NCBI RefSeq assembly: GCF_900168325.1 | Contig: NZ_FVZE01000002.1 | Coordinates: 558,001 to 622,000 of the forward strand | Direction of reading: 5' to 3' | Source: Novosphingobium mathurense | GTDB lineage: Bacteria > Pseudomonadota > Alphaproteobacteria > Sphingomonadales > Sphingomonadaceae | Length of the DNA: 64,000 nucleotides | Part shown: positions 1-8,327 of the stretch, one piece after another | Layout of the letters: the number at the start of each line of letters is the position of its first letter | Position numbering within the stretch: position 1 is the first letter of the stretch | The notes under the pieces: generated by a model | What the model saw: only the letters and a program-made list of their open reading frames with translations | What the model was told of the DNA's origin: nothing | Database searches by the model: none | Position numbers and translations under genes: made by a program

Positions 1-1001
1 TCGGCGGCAGCTTCGACCGGCGCCTTGAGCTCGATCACGCGGTGGAGGCCGCGCTGATCGCTCGCGAGGTGGGAAAACCGGTGCAGCTGACGTGGTCGCG
101 CCGGCAGGAGCAGGCGGCAGGGCTGCCACGCACGCCCGCGGTTGCCGTGATGGCGGCGCGAACCGATGCAGAGGGCAATCCGGTCGGCTGGCGGGCGCGC
201 ATTGCCGCTCCGCCCACGGCGCATGAATTCGGCAGGCGCCTGTTCGATGGCGATACGCCGCAGGAGGCGATCCGCGCTGTCGTCGGTGAAAGCGATGCCA
301 TGGCGGTCGACGGCGCAATCCCGCCTTATCGCATCGCCAATGTCGCGGTCGATCACGTGCCCGCGCGCATAGATCTGCCCACGGCGCGCATGCGCGGCAA
401 TGCGCACGGCTATACCGCCTTCTTCACCGAATCCTTCATCGACGAGCTCGCTCACAAGGCCGAGCGCGAGCCGCTGTCCTTCCGCATGGCGATGCTCGGA
501 CAGAACCCGCGCCTTGCCGAATGCCTCCAGCGCGTTGCCGCGCTGGCCGAGTGGGGCGGCGGCGGGGACAACAGTGGGCAGGGGATCGCCTGCCACATGA
601 TCGGCGAAGGGCGCATCGCCGTCGTCGCCAGCGCCCGGCGCGACGAGAACGGCGTGCGGGTCGAGAAGCTGAGCGCGGTGGCCGACATCGGGCGGATCGT
701 CAATTTCGACATTGCCCGCCAGCAGATCGAAGGCGGGCTGATCTTCGGCCTCGGCCTGACGCTGGGCAGCAGTACGCGCTATACCGATGGCCGCCCCGAT
801 ACCGACGGTCTGGGCGACCTTGCCTTGCCGAGCCTGGCCGACAGCCCGGAGATCGACGTGGCTTTCATCGCCAGCGATGCCGAGCCTGCCGACCCGGGTG
901 AACTGGGTGTCGCCGCCGTTGCTCCGGCGGTCGCCAATGCGCTTTACTCCGCGACCGGATACCGCTTCCGGCGCCTTCCGCTCTTTGCCGAGGAACTGTA
1001 A
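1..1001 (+). CDS. Molybdenum hydroxylase large subunit (isoquinoline 1-oxidoreductase beta / aldehyde oxidase type), 3' part
   Basis: This is the C-terminal third of a xanthine-dehydrogenase-family molybdopterin-binding subunit; the 5' end lies outside the window and the frame enters at base 3. The visible protein opens with GGSFDRRLE and continues with an LTWSR segment, matching the substrate and cofactor-binding core of IorB-like proteins. It closes with AVAPAVANALYSATG and RRLPL, the usual C-terminus of that group. Such subunits hydroxylate N-heteroaromatics or aldehydes together with a small 2Fe-2S subunit, which would have to lie upstream. The substrate cannot be told from this fragment. 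The stop codon overlaps the ferrochelatase start by one base (TAATG), so the two are probably co-transcribed. Confidence 0.8.
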   Translation, partial: GGSFDRRLELDHAVEAALIAREVGKPVQLTWSRRQEQAAGLPRTPAVAVMAARTDAEGNPVGWRARIAAPPTAHEFGRRLFDGDTPQEAIRAVVGESDAMAVDGAIPPYRIANVAVDHVPARIDLPTARMRGNAHGYTAFFTESFIDELAHKAEREPLSFRMAMLGQNPRLAECLQRVAALAEWGGGGDNSGQGIACHMIGEGRIAVVASARRDENGVRVEKLSAVADIGRIVNFDIARQQIEGGLIFGLGLTLGSSTRYTDGRPDTDGLGDLALPSLADSPEIDVAFIASDAEPADPGELGVAAVAPAVANALYSATGYRFRRLPLFAEEL

Positions 1002-2023
1002 TGACCAGCCCCGAGATCCAGCCTGCCGATCACCCCACGGTGTCGAGTGGAGGCGTCGCGGTATTGCTCGTCAATCTGGGCACCCCAGACGCGCCCACTC
1101 CCGATGCGGTCCGGCGCTACCTTGCCGAATTCCTCTCGGACAAGCGCGTGGTGGAAATCCCGGCGATCGCATGGAAGCCGATCCTCCACGGCATCATCCT
1201 GCGCACCCGGCCTGCGAAATCCGCCCACGCCTATGCACAGGTCTGGACCGACGAGGGCTCCCCGCTTGCCGCCATCACCGCCGCACAGTCACGCAAGCTG
1301 CAGGACATGCTGGGCGATAGCGTGCGGGTGGACTGGGCGATGCGCTACGGCAATCCGTCGATCCCCTCGAAGCTCAAGGCGCTGATGGACGCCGGTTGCG
1401 ACCGCATCCTCGTGGCCCCGCTTTACCCGCAATACTCGGGCGCGACGACGGCTTCGGTCATGGACAAGTTGGGCGCTGCGCTGCGCGACCTGCGCTGGCA
1501 GCCTGCCTTGCGTACCCTGCCGCCCTACTATGACGACGAAGCCTATATCGGCGCGCTGGAGGCGGACATCGCCGCGCAGGTCGAGGGGCTCGACTTTACG
1601 CCCGAAACGCTGCTGCTGTCGTTCCACGGGATGCCGGAACGTACCTTGCACCTGGGCGATCCCTATCACTGTCACTGCCGCAAGACCGCGCGCCTGCTGG
1701 CAGAGCGTCTTGCCCAAAGCCACCCGGACCTGCGGATCGAGACCAGCTTCCAGTCGCGGTTCGGTCGCGCCAAGTGGCTGGAACCGGCGACCGAGACGGT
1801 TCTTGAAGAACAGGCCAAGGCAGGCACGCGGCGACTGGCGATCGCAGCGCCTGGCTTTTCGGCCGACTGCGTGGAAACGCTGGAGGAACTGGCGATTCGC
1901 GGACGTGAAGTCTTCGAGGCGGCCGGTGGAGAACGCTACGCCGTGCTGTCCTGCCTCAACGATACCGACCTGGGCATGACCATGCTGAAATCTCTGGTCA
2001 CGCGGGAGCTTTCCGGCTGGTGA
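1001..2023 (+). CDS. hemH: Ferrochelatase
   Basis: Ferrochelatase inserts ferrous iron into protoporphyrin IX, the last step of heme synthesis. The 340-residue product has the family N-terminus (VLLVNLGTPDAPT at about 21-33), the LYPQYSGATT segment at about 141-150, the catalytic histidine in LLSFHGMPER (His209), and the C-terminal PGFSADCVETLEEL block carrying the acidic residues of the active site. Length is normal for bacterial enzymes. A Cys-His-Cys cluster (about 224-226) follows the DPY motif, as in many proteobacterial HemH proteins. The start codon overlaps the stop of the preceding molybdenum hydroxylase gene, which implies translational coupling with a gene of unrelated function. 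Confidence 0.97.
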   Translation: MTSPEIQPADHPTVSSGGVAVLLVNLGTPDAPTPDAVRRYLAEFLSDKRVVEIPAIAWKPILHGIILRTRPAKSAHAYAQVWTDEGSPLAAITAAQSRKLQDMLGDSVRVDWAMRYGNPSIPSKLKALMDAGCDRILVAPLYPQYSGATTASVMDKLGAALRDLRWQPALRTLPPYYDDEAYIGALEADIAAQVEGLDFTPETLLLSFHGMPERTLHLGDPYHCHCRKTARLLAERLAQSHPDLRIETSFQSRFGRAKWLEPATETVLEEQAKAGTRRLAIAAPGFSADCVETLEELAIRGREVFEAAGGERYAVLSCLNDTDLGMTMLKSLVTRELSGW

Positions 2024-2107
2024 CAGTAAGTTAACGCCAGTCCTCATTGACTTGAGGCCAATTTGTTCCAACTATGTTCTCATCAAGGAGCATGAGGGCG
2101 GGACGAC

Positions 2108-3124
2108 ATGGCAGCGACGGACTTTGCCCAGAGCGATTTTTCCTACGTCAAGGCGGATAGCGGCAGTGGCCCGGCCGGCAATGGCGACACCGGGCAGTCG
2201 GTCTCGATTTCGATTTTTGCCAATCGCGGTCACTTGCGGGCAAGCCTGCGCGAAGATGCCGCCGCCGCCGGGCTGACGGTGTCAGCCGCGGGGCCGTTGC
2301 AGGACATTGTCGATGCGCCGTTGCGCGCCCTGGGCGACGTGGTTCTGCTCGATTGTCCGCAAGTCGATGGGAAGGCGATGGCGACTTTGTCCGAACTGGA
2401 CCAGCGAGCGGCCTCGGGGGGCTGTCGGCTGATCGTCTCGACTACGGTCGATGCGCTCGATGCGGTCTTTGCCTGCATGGATCAGTCAGCCCCCATTCTG
2501 CTTGTCGATCCCAACCGGGCCGAGCGGGTTCTGGCGCTTGGCCGCGTCCTTGCGGAATTCCCGCAGGGGCGCCTGCGCGAATTGTCCGAGAACGATCGAC
2601 TGATGCTCTTGCGGCTCACCGAGCAGGTCAGCCAGATCGCCGGACGTATCGAGCGGCTGGCGCCCGGCGCCAATCCCGCTCCGGCCAGTGCGGCATCGGC
2701 CTTCTCGTTCGAACCCGCAGGATCGCAGGGGCAAGCGCGCGGCGCTTATGCCGGGCGGGAGGTTGCACGCCCGACGCTGCCCGACGCGCAGATGGTGCGG
2801 CAGATCATTCGCTTGCGGCAATTGCGGGGGCGTTTCCTTGACGAGGAACTCTTCGCGGACCCGGCGTGGGACATGCTGCTCGATCTCACGGCTGCCGGGT
2901 TGGAACGCAAGCGGGTCTCGGTAACCTCGCTGTGCATCGCTTCAGGCGTGCCGCCGACGACGGCGCTGCGCTGGATCGGGCAGATGGTCGAAGCGGGCCT
3001 GTTCGTCCGCGTGTGCGACGACAGCGATCGCCGCCGTGCCTTCATCGAACTGACCGAGCCGGCCGTCGATGCCATGGCTCGCTATTTTTCAGAAGTTTCT
3101 CTGGCCGCTCCCGCGCCTGTCTGA
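2108..3124 (+). CDS. Receiver-like / winged-helix (MarR-type) DNA-binding regulator
   Basis: The 338-residue protein has two parts. Residues about 20-170 look like a degenerate receiver fold (alternating hydrophobic strands, VVLLDCP at about 78-84, RLIVST, and ILLVDPNRAE). Residues about 225-335 form a winged helix: TSLCIASGVPPTTALRWIGQMVEAGLFVR is the helix-turn-helix plus wing, followed by DRRRAFIELTEPAVDAMARYF, a typical MarR C-terminal pattern. It probably binds DNA, but ligand and targets are unknown. The ATG at 2108 follows AAGGAG at about 2085-2090, a rather long spacing. It is transcribed separately from hemH after an 84-base gap. Proteins of this layout are common in sphingomonads, so a general regulatory role is likely. 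Confidence 0.7.
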   Translation: MAATDFAQSDFSYVKADSGSGPAGNGDTGQSVSISIFANRGHLRASLREDAAAAGLTVSAAGPLQDIVDAPLRALGDVVLLDCPQVDGKAMATLSELDQRAASGGCRLIVSTTVDALDAVFACMDQSAPILLVDPNRAERVLALGRVLAEFPQGRLRELSENDRLMLLRLTEQVSQIAGRIERLAPGANPAPASAASAFSFEPAGSQGQARGAYAGREVARPTLPDAQMVRQIIRLRQLRGRFLDEELFADPAWDMLLDLTAAGLERKRVSVTSLCIASGVPPTTALRWIGQMVEAGLFVRVCDDSDRRRAFIELTEPAVDAMARYFSEVSLAAPAPV

Positions 3125-3160
3125 CCCCCTCAGGCAAGGGGATTTCCCTCTTCGGTCAGA
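3120..3160. terminator. Possible shared hairpin between convergent genes
   Basis: TCTGACC (3120-3126) pairs with GGTCAGA (3154-3160), with a further CCCT/AGGG pairing inside. The stem spans the two stop codons of the convergent regulator and PilZ genes. There is no clear T-run, so a bidirectional terminator is only a suggestion. Confidence 0.35.
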
Positions 3161-3545
3161 GACGGGTCGACCCCTCGACCCATTGCCGTGCCACCTGTCG
3201 CAGCAGCTCCCTGTCCTGCGGCAGGTGGGCGGCATCATCGAGTTCGCGGGTTTTCAGCACCACGTCTGCAGGGATCGGGTCGAAGAAGGCAATGCCGCAC
3301 TGCATCCTTTCGGCCCAGACCACTTCGCCGAATGCCTCGTACTTGTCCCAGAGGATCAGCGCGTCCGTACCCACCCGGGGCAGTTCCTCAAGGGCCAGCC
3401 GCGCGCCGCTCGATGACAGATCGATCAGTATCGCCCGACAGGTCATCGTCCTCGTTTCCAGGCGCAAGGGCAGGCGGACGCGTAAGCGACTCTGCTCGCG
3501 TCGTCCCCGCTGCATGGGACTGGATATGTGCGGACCTTCGTTCAT
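3156..3545 (-). CDS. PilZ domain protein (cyclic-di-GMP binding)
   Basis: PilZ domains bind cyclic di-GMP and control motility, biofilm or polysaccharide output. The protein shows the RRxxSR-type cluster (GRREQSRLRVRLPLRLE) and the DLSSSGARLAL motif, which correspond to RxxxR and (D/N)xSxxG, so it should be able to bind the nucleotide. It is a single-domain protein of about 129 residues. An in-frame GTG at 3578 would add 11 residues; neither start has a strong ribosome-binding site, and I prefer the ATG at 3545. Its position next to a large exopolysaccharide locus makes control of polymer synthesis an attractive guess, not shown here. Confidence 0.85.
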   Translation of the reverse strand: MNEGPHISSPMQRGRREQSRLRVRLPLRLETRTMTCRAILIDLSSSGARLALEELPRVGTDALILWDKYEAFGEVVWAERMQCGIAFFDPIPADVVLKTRELDDAAHLPQDRELLRQVARQWVEGSTRL

Positions 3546-3736
3546 CGTTTTTACTGTTGAGGAGCGTACATAACGCACCTGTTTGTGCGCTTATAGAGGA
3601 ACTTGTGTGGTTATGGAACCGTCAACCCGCGGTTGTTTGCTCCTGCCGCAACAGGTGCGTAGTCCCCGCCGCGATCCTGCACGGGCAAGTCGGTGGAAGA
3701 CGTTGGTTAGGTTACATTGGATATAATTATCTGAAA

Positions 3737-4645
3737 TCACAGCGTTTCGATCCGTTCCGGAGTCAGGCGGCCGCGAATCAGATCGAACAGGCCGATCCAG
3801 TTGCCTTTCACCCGTCCCGCGCGGTCCACCCAGGGTTCCGGCCGAAAGGCCTTCAGATGATTGGCCGCGAGATTGCGCAGCATCAGCCGGGCGGCGAAGC
3901 GATGTGACATCGTACCCTTGCGCACGAGGTAGGAGGGGTTGACGATCTGCGAATAGCCGAGCTTCATTCCGGGCGTGCGGCCCAGCTTGACGCCGCGATG
4001 GACCCCCGCAAAGGCGAACGTCTGGACGATCCGGCCATTCCTGCCGACCGAGGCGGCAAAGTCGATGTCCTCCTGCCAGGCATAGAGCCGAAGCCGTTCG
4101 TCGAAACGGTGTTCTCCGATGGCGGCGGTGCGATAGGCCATGTTGCAGCCGTAAAGTCCCCGCAATTCCCTGACGATGCAGTTGGGCGCGAACCCGCGTT
4201 CCTCATGTCCGCGCACGATCTGCAGCGCCTCGTCGTAAGAGATGCCTGCGCCGTTGATGCCGTCCGCCAGGACGGTGCCGGTCGCTCCTGCGACGTGCGG
4301 GTGCTCGGCGAAGAATGCGCGGATATGTTCGATGCTGAACTTCGACGGGACGAAATCGTCGTCATAGAATACGACGATATCGAAGCGCGCGTTCAGCCAG
4401 TCCAGCGCGCGATTGCGTTGGGCGCACAGGCCCTTGCTGCCCCGGACGACACGCAGGCGCGTGCTTTCCTCAAGGCCGGATGGAAGGTCTGCCGCGCTGA
4501 CGACGGAGAAAAGAAGCATGTCCGGGCTGCTTGTCTGCCGTGCCATCAGGTCCTGGAACTGATGGACGAGGTCAGGGCGGCCGAGGCTGGCGACGATAAC
4601 GGCCACCGATGGCTCAAGGGCCGGGATCTGGTCACATGCAGTCAT
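3737..4645 (-). CDS. Family 2 (GT-A) glycosyltransferase
   Basis: The 302-residue product has the GT-A layout: an N-terminal VAVIVASLGRPDL strand, an ALDWLN segment, FDIVVFYDDDFVPSKFSIEHI (the DXD-type metal and nucleotide-sugar site at about residues 92-96), and WQEDIDFAASVGR, the acceptor-side acidic motif. It should transfer a sugar from a nucleotide donor to a lipid-linked or growing polysaccharide in the cytoplasm. The ATG at 4645 follows GCGGAG by nine bases. It is the first gene of the exopolysaccharide locus and lies on the same strand as the acyltransferase at 4789. Donor and linkage cannot be read from the sequence. Confidence 0.88.
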   Translation of the reverse strand: MTACDQIPALEPSVAVIVASLGRPDLVHQFQDLMARQTSSPDMLLFSVVSAADLPSGLEESTRLRVVRGSKGLCAQRNRALDWLNARFDIVVFYDDDFVPSKFSIEHIRAFFAEHPHVAGATGTVLADGINGAGISYDEALQIVRGHEERGFAPNCIVRELRGLYGCNMAYRTAAIGEHRFDERLRLYAWQEDIDFAASVGRNGRIVQTFAFAGVHRGVKLGRTPGMKLGYSQIVNPSYLVRKGTMSHRFAARLMLRNLAANHLKAFRPEPWVDRAGRVKGNWIGLFDLIRGRLTPERIETL

Positions 4646-4788
4646 TGCTCACGTCTCCGCAACTTGGGTTTTGTTTTTCAGCTGTTCTAGGACGGTAAGG
4701 TCAGGGCCGGAACGTCAGGCGGATCCGAATCCGATCCATGCCCGGGGACGATCGAGCGTGGGCCTGAGCCCTGCGCAGACAGGTCTGG

Positions 4789-5352
4789 TCAGGCGCGCCA
4801 GCGTTCGTCGCGCGTGGTACAATCTGTCGCCGTTTCGGTCGGGATTGCGCTTGCTGTGGGCACGTCGCGTAGGAAGCGTGCGGGCACGCCCCCGACGACA
4901 GTCATCGGCGCCACGTTGCGGTGCACCACGGCTCCGGCAGCCACGACTGCCCCGTGACCTATCGTCACTCCGGGCAGCACGATGGCCCCGGCGCCGATCC
5001 AGGCATGGTCCTCGACGACGATCGGCGCGTAAACACTTGGCCTTGCGCAGCCCGGCGTGGCGGTGAGCGGGTGCGTTGCGGTTTCGAAATTGACCCGTGC
5101 GGCAATCTGCACATGGCGCCCGATCGTTACGCCGCCGTGGCTGGCGAAGCGCACGTCATTGTTGATGAAGGTCCGCTCGCCGATGCGTATACGCCGGCCG
5201 CCACCGACCGGTACGATCGTCACCGGACCCAGAACCATGACCTTTCCTTTTACTGCGATGCCGGCAAGCCTCAGCAATTCCCGGCGCGCCCGGATTCCAA
5301 AGCGGCCGCGTGGCATGCGGTTGGCAAGCGCCAGAAAGAAGGATTCTCGCAA
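4789..5352 (-). CDS. Left-handed beta-helix (hexapeptide repeat) acyltransferase
   Basis: The 187-residue protein has consecutive hexapeptide-type repeats (IRIGERTFINND, VTIGRHVQIAARVN, IVVEDHAWIGAGAIVLPGVTIGHGAVVAAGAVV) and the conserved C-terminal VVGGVPARFLRD. This is the WcaF/maltose-acetyltransferase class, which forms trimers and transfers acetyl or other acyl groups from a CoA donor to sugar hydroxyls. Here it probably acylates the exopolysaccharide repeat unit. The chosen start is a TTG at 5352, preceded by GGGAG at a good distance; an ATG at 5316 would shorten it by 12 residues. It is divergent from the EEP-family gene at 5583. Confidence 0.85.
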   Translation of the reverse strand: MRESFFLALANRMPRGRFGIRARRELLRLAGIAVKGKVMVLGPVTIVPVGGGRRIRIGERTFINNDVRFASHGGVTIGRHVQIAARVNFETATHPLTATPGCARPSVYAPIVVEDHAWIGAGAIVLPGVTIGHGAVVAAGAVVHRNVAPMTVVGGVPARFLRDVPTASAIPTETATDCTTRDERWRA

Positions 5353-5582
5353 GGTCCGTTGCTCCCGAGCTGGATTGGGTCCGCGACTCCTGCCGCAGGC
5401 AAGCAGCCGCGCGCTGCGTACTTGACGAGGCTAGCGCCATCGGGACGCGATGCGCGGATCTGACTCCGCCAAATCGGACCCAATTTCATCTTCGGGGCGA
5501 CGCGAAATCGGGTGAGGGCGTTGCAGTTCCGGCGGGAGGCTGCAATCCAGTGACCTGTCGATTCAGCAAGGAGAAGCGGTGC

Positions 5583-6566
5583 ATGGATGGCAAGTCGCGC
5601 TCCACCAGACGTTCCTGCTGGTACTGCCTGGGGCAATGCCTGCTGGCGATAATTCTTCTGCTTCTGATCCTTGCGCGCTTCGGCAATGCGCATCCTGCGC
5701 TCGACCTCATCAACCTTCTTGCCGCACCGCTCGGAGGGATCAGTCTGCTTCTCGTCGCGGTCCTCGCCATGTGGGCCCGATCGTGGACGGGGCGTGGCGC
5801 ACTGGCTTTCTGCTGCCTGCCGGCGCTTGGCCTGTTCTGGCCGGACCTGACCCGATCCCCGGCCTGTTCGCCCTCCGGCGCGCGTCTGCGGATCGCCTGG
5901 ATGAACACCCACAAGCCGAAGGAGCCGGATCGCATCGCCGCCTGGCTCGACGCTGAATCGCCGCAGGTCGTCGGTGTGGCCGAATTGCCCAGGTACCTGC
6001 CGCTGCACGGCATGCTCGAAAAGCGCTATCCCCACTGGCAATCGTGTCTCGACAACGGCCGATGCTCGACGGCGCTGTTCTCCAGCATCGAACCTGCCGG
6101 GATGGAGGCGCTGACCCACGGCGATCCTTTCAACCGCAAGTCGTTGCCGGCCGCAAGAATGGACCTCCCGTTCAAAGGACTTTCTGATCATGCCGGGCGC
6201 GCGGGGGATCTGCAGGTCTTTGCGGTCCACCTGTCACGCCCCTTGCCGTTGGGGCGACAGGCTCATGAACTGCAGCAACTCGGCAAGGCGCTGACCGTAC
6301 CGGCATCGTCGGTGATCATCGGTGATTTCAACCTTTCGCCAAGAATGCGGCTCCTGGCCGATTACGCCGCACGCAACGGCATGAGCCTGACGCGTACCGA
6401 TCGGCCCACGTGGCCGCTTACTTACGAAGGACACCGTTATCCCGGGTTCTGGCAAATCGATCACTTGCTGGTGGGTCGTGACTGGAAGGTCGAAGCCATC
6501 CGGACCAGCCCCGATCTGGGTTCGGATCACAGGGGTTTCGTTGCCGACCTGTGCCAAGTGGATTAA
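5583..6566 (+). CDS. Membrane-anchored endonuclease/exonuclease/phosphatase (EEP) family protein
   Basis: The 327-residue protein has two or three N-terminal hydrophobic segments (residues about 12-33, 40-62, 66-82) followed by an EEP domain. The visible motifs are LRIAWMNTHK, VVGVAELPRY (metal-binding glutamate), VHLSRPLP, VIIGDFNLSP (catalytic Asp/Asn), WQIDHLLV and GSDHRGFV (catalytic His). The active site therefore looks intact. Substrates of such membrane EEP proteins vary (phosphodiesters, sphingomyelin-type lipids, nucleic acids), and the domain probably faces the periplasm. The open frame extends upstream to 5310, but the ATG at 5583 follows AAGGAG closely and avoids overlap with the divergent acyltransferase. 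Confidence 0.8.
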   Translation: MDGKSRSTRRSCWYCLGQCLLAIILLLLILARFGNAHPALDLINLLAAPLGGISLLLVAVLAMWARSWTGRGALAFCCLPALGLFWPDLTRSPACSPSGARLRIAWMNTHKPKEPDRIAAWLDAESPQVVGVAELPRYLPLHGMLEKRYPHWQSCLDNGRCSTALFSSIEPAGMEALTHGDPFNRKSLPAARMDLPFKGLSDHAGRAGDLQVFAVHLSRPLPLGRQAHELQQLGKALTVPASSVIIGDFNLSPRMRLLADYAARNGMSLTRTDRPTWPLTYEGHRYPGFWQIDHLLVGRDWKVEAIRTSPDLGSDHRGFVADLCQVD

Positions 6567-6579
6567 GCGCGCGCACGGC

Positions 6580-8070
6580 TCAAGGTGAGGGTTTCTTCAA
6601 TCCGTCCGCCCCATCGTCCCAGAGGAAGGTTTCATCGTTCTCGATCAGGACGGGGACTTGCGGAACATGACTGTTGCTCAGGATGCGGTCGAACGGATCG
6701 AGGATCGGGCGCAAGGGCAACCCAGCCGGGATGAACGGTTGCGGCGCGCTCTCGTCCGCCACGTCATTTTCAAGATGCGTTGAGCTGATATCGAACATCT
6801 CCGGGCCGAGAATTCCGGCATCGCGCAGGACCGCGACCTTGCGGATGAACAGTTCGGCGCGCGTCTCGGCCGCGCTGGTGCGGGCAGTGAGCAGGTCGTT
6901 GGTTACCTCCAGAACTTCGCGCAGGGTTCGTATGCCGGCGGTTTCCTGACGCTTCACCCCGGCGACGGCGCTCTCTGCCGCGCGAACGGCCGCGTCGAAG
7001 CGCGGGAGTGCCTCGGCTGCGGCGCGATAGAGGTTCCAGTCGGTCGCCAGCGTTTCGCGCACGTCGCGGCGGGTCTGTTCGGCGAACTGGCTGTCGGCAA
7101 GGTTGCGCTGCTCCGCTTCCCGCAGGGCCGCGGTTAGCTGTCCGCCCGAATGAAGCGGCATCGCCAGACTGACACCGGCCACTACCCGTTCAACCCGCCG
7201 GGTGTTCTGGTAAGGGGTTAACGGCGCGCGTTCGGCCGAAGCGAAGGCGCTGAATTGCGGGCCCATCGCCGCGCGGGCCGAGGCGACCGCGGCCCGTGAT
7301 CTGAGCGCCGTATAGCGGGCCGCCCGGACCTGTGGATTGCTCGCGTCCGCCTGTGCATAGAGGTCAGAGAGCGGCGGAACGGGCGGAATGTCGGGAAGCG
7401 CGGCCAGATCGTCGGGATAAGCGCCGACGATATTGCGATAGCGCGCTGCGCTCGTTTCCACGGCAGCGCGGGCCCGGATCACCCGTCCGGCAGCGATCTC
7501 CAGCCGGTTGGTAGTCTGATCGAGATCGGATCTTGTCGAATCGCGCAGCCTGAACCGGGCGGCTGTGACGTCGCGTTGTTGCGCAAGCAGGGCGTGGATG
7601 TCCCGGGCGACGCGATAGAGGGCGATGTCCCGCTGCAGCGAGGCGTAGGCATTCACGACATCGAGCGTCAGTTGCTGGCTGGCGGCGCGTAGGTTTTCCT
7701 GCGCGATCATCCGGTTCGCGCGCGCTGAATCCAGGCCAGCGGCAAGGCGCCCCGATGTGAACAGCGGTTGCGAAAGCGAAAGGGAGGCGGTGGTGCCCAA
7801 GCCCTGATCGTCAAAAGCGAGATCGTCCAGCGTCGTGCGATCGAAAGTATATTCATGACGGACCGAAACCGAGAGGCTGGGACCATAGGCACCCTTGGCC
7901 CTGATGACTGCGGCATCGGCGGCCCGGGCCAGAAATTTGGTTCCTTTCAGTTGCGGATTGTTTTCATGCGCCCTGGCAATGGCCTGTTCCAGCGTGTCCG
8001 CCTTCGCCTTGAGGGCGGACAGGGCCGCGAACAGGCCAATCGACAGATGCAAGAATGCCCTGCACTTCAC
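6580..8070 (-). CDS. TolC-family outer membrane efflux/secretion channel
   Basis: The protein (about 496 residues) has two repeats of the outer-membrane efflux protein fold, each with long alpha-helical stretches (TLEQAIARAHENNPQLKGTK; LSLSQPLFTSGRLAAGLDSAR; VSLAMPLHSGGQLTAALREAEQRN) as in TolC. It would form the outer-membrane duct of the type I system whose inner components lie divergently at 8328-11488. The first ATG of the frame (8103) gives a poor leader. A GTG at 8070, seven bases after GAGGAA, gives a clean signal peptide (KCRAFLHLSIGLFAALSALKAKA, cleavage near ADT), so I chose it. An acidic and Pro-rich tail of about 70 residues follows the channel domain. Confidence 0.88.
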   Translation of the reverse strand: MKCRAFLHLSIGLFAALSALKAKADTLEQAIARAHENNPQLKGTKFLARAADAAVIRAKGAYGPSLSVSVRHEYTFDRTTLDDLAFDDQGLGTTASLSLSQPLFTSGRLAAGLDSARANRMIAQENLRAASQQLTLDVVNAYASLQRDIALYRVARDIHALLAQQRDVTAARFRLRDSTRSDLDQTTNRLEIAAGRVIRARAAVETSAARYRNIVGAYPDDLAALPDIPPVPPLSDLYAQADASNPQVRAARYTALRSRAAVASARAAMGPQFSAFASAERAPLTPYQNTRRVERVVAGVSLAMPLHSGGQLTAALREAEQRNLADSQFAEQTRRDVRETLATDWNLYRAAAEALPRFDAAVRAAESAVAGVKRQETAGIRTLREVLEVTNDLLTARTSAAETRAELFIRKVAVLRDAGILGPEMFDISSTHLENDVADESAPQPFIPAGLPLRPILDPFDRILSNSHVPQVPVLIENDETFLWDDGADGLKKPSP

Positions 8071-8327
8071 GCATGGTTCCTCATGAGATGGTTTGGAAGG
8101 CATCGCACCGGGCGCGGGGGAACCGTGCGGAGCGGGCTGTCCGGATTCCGGTTGCCCGCTCCGCCGCCTCCCTCCGGCAAAGGCGCGATTGCTGCACTGA
8201 TCCTAGGAGATACGAGGCAGATGGGAACCGCGACTGCATCCGGTTTGGTTCGGGAACGGACCTACTTCTGATCGCCAGAACCATGCCCGGCGATATGTAA
8301 TGCGGCCCTCGCCATGGAAGTGACTGC

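Noticed and set aside
5310..5582. N-terminal extension of the EEP-family protein
   Set aside because: It overlaps the divergent acyltransferase start and lacks a ribosome-binding site; ATG 5583 has a good one.
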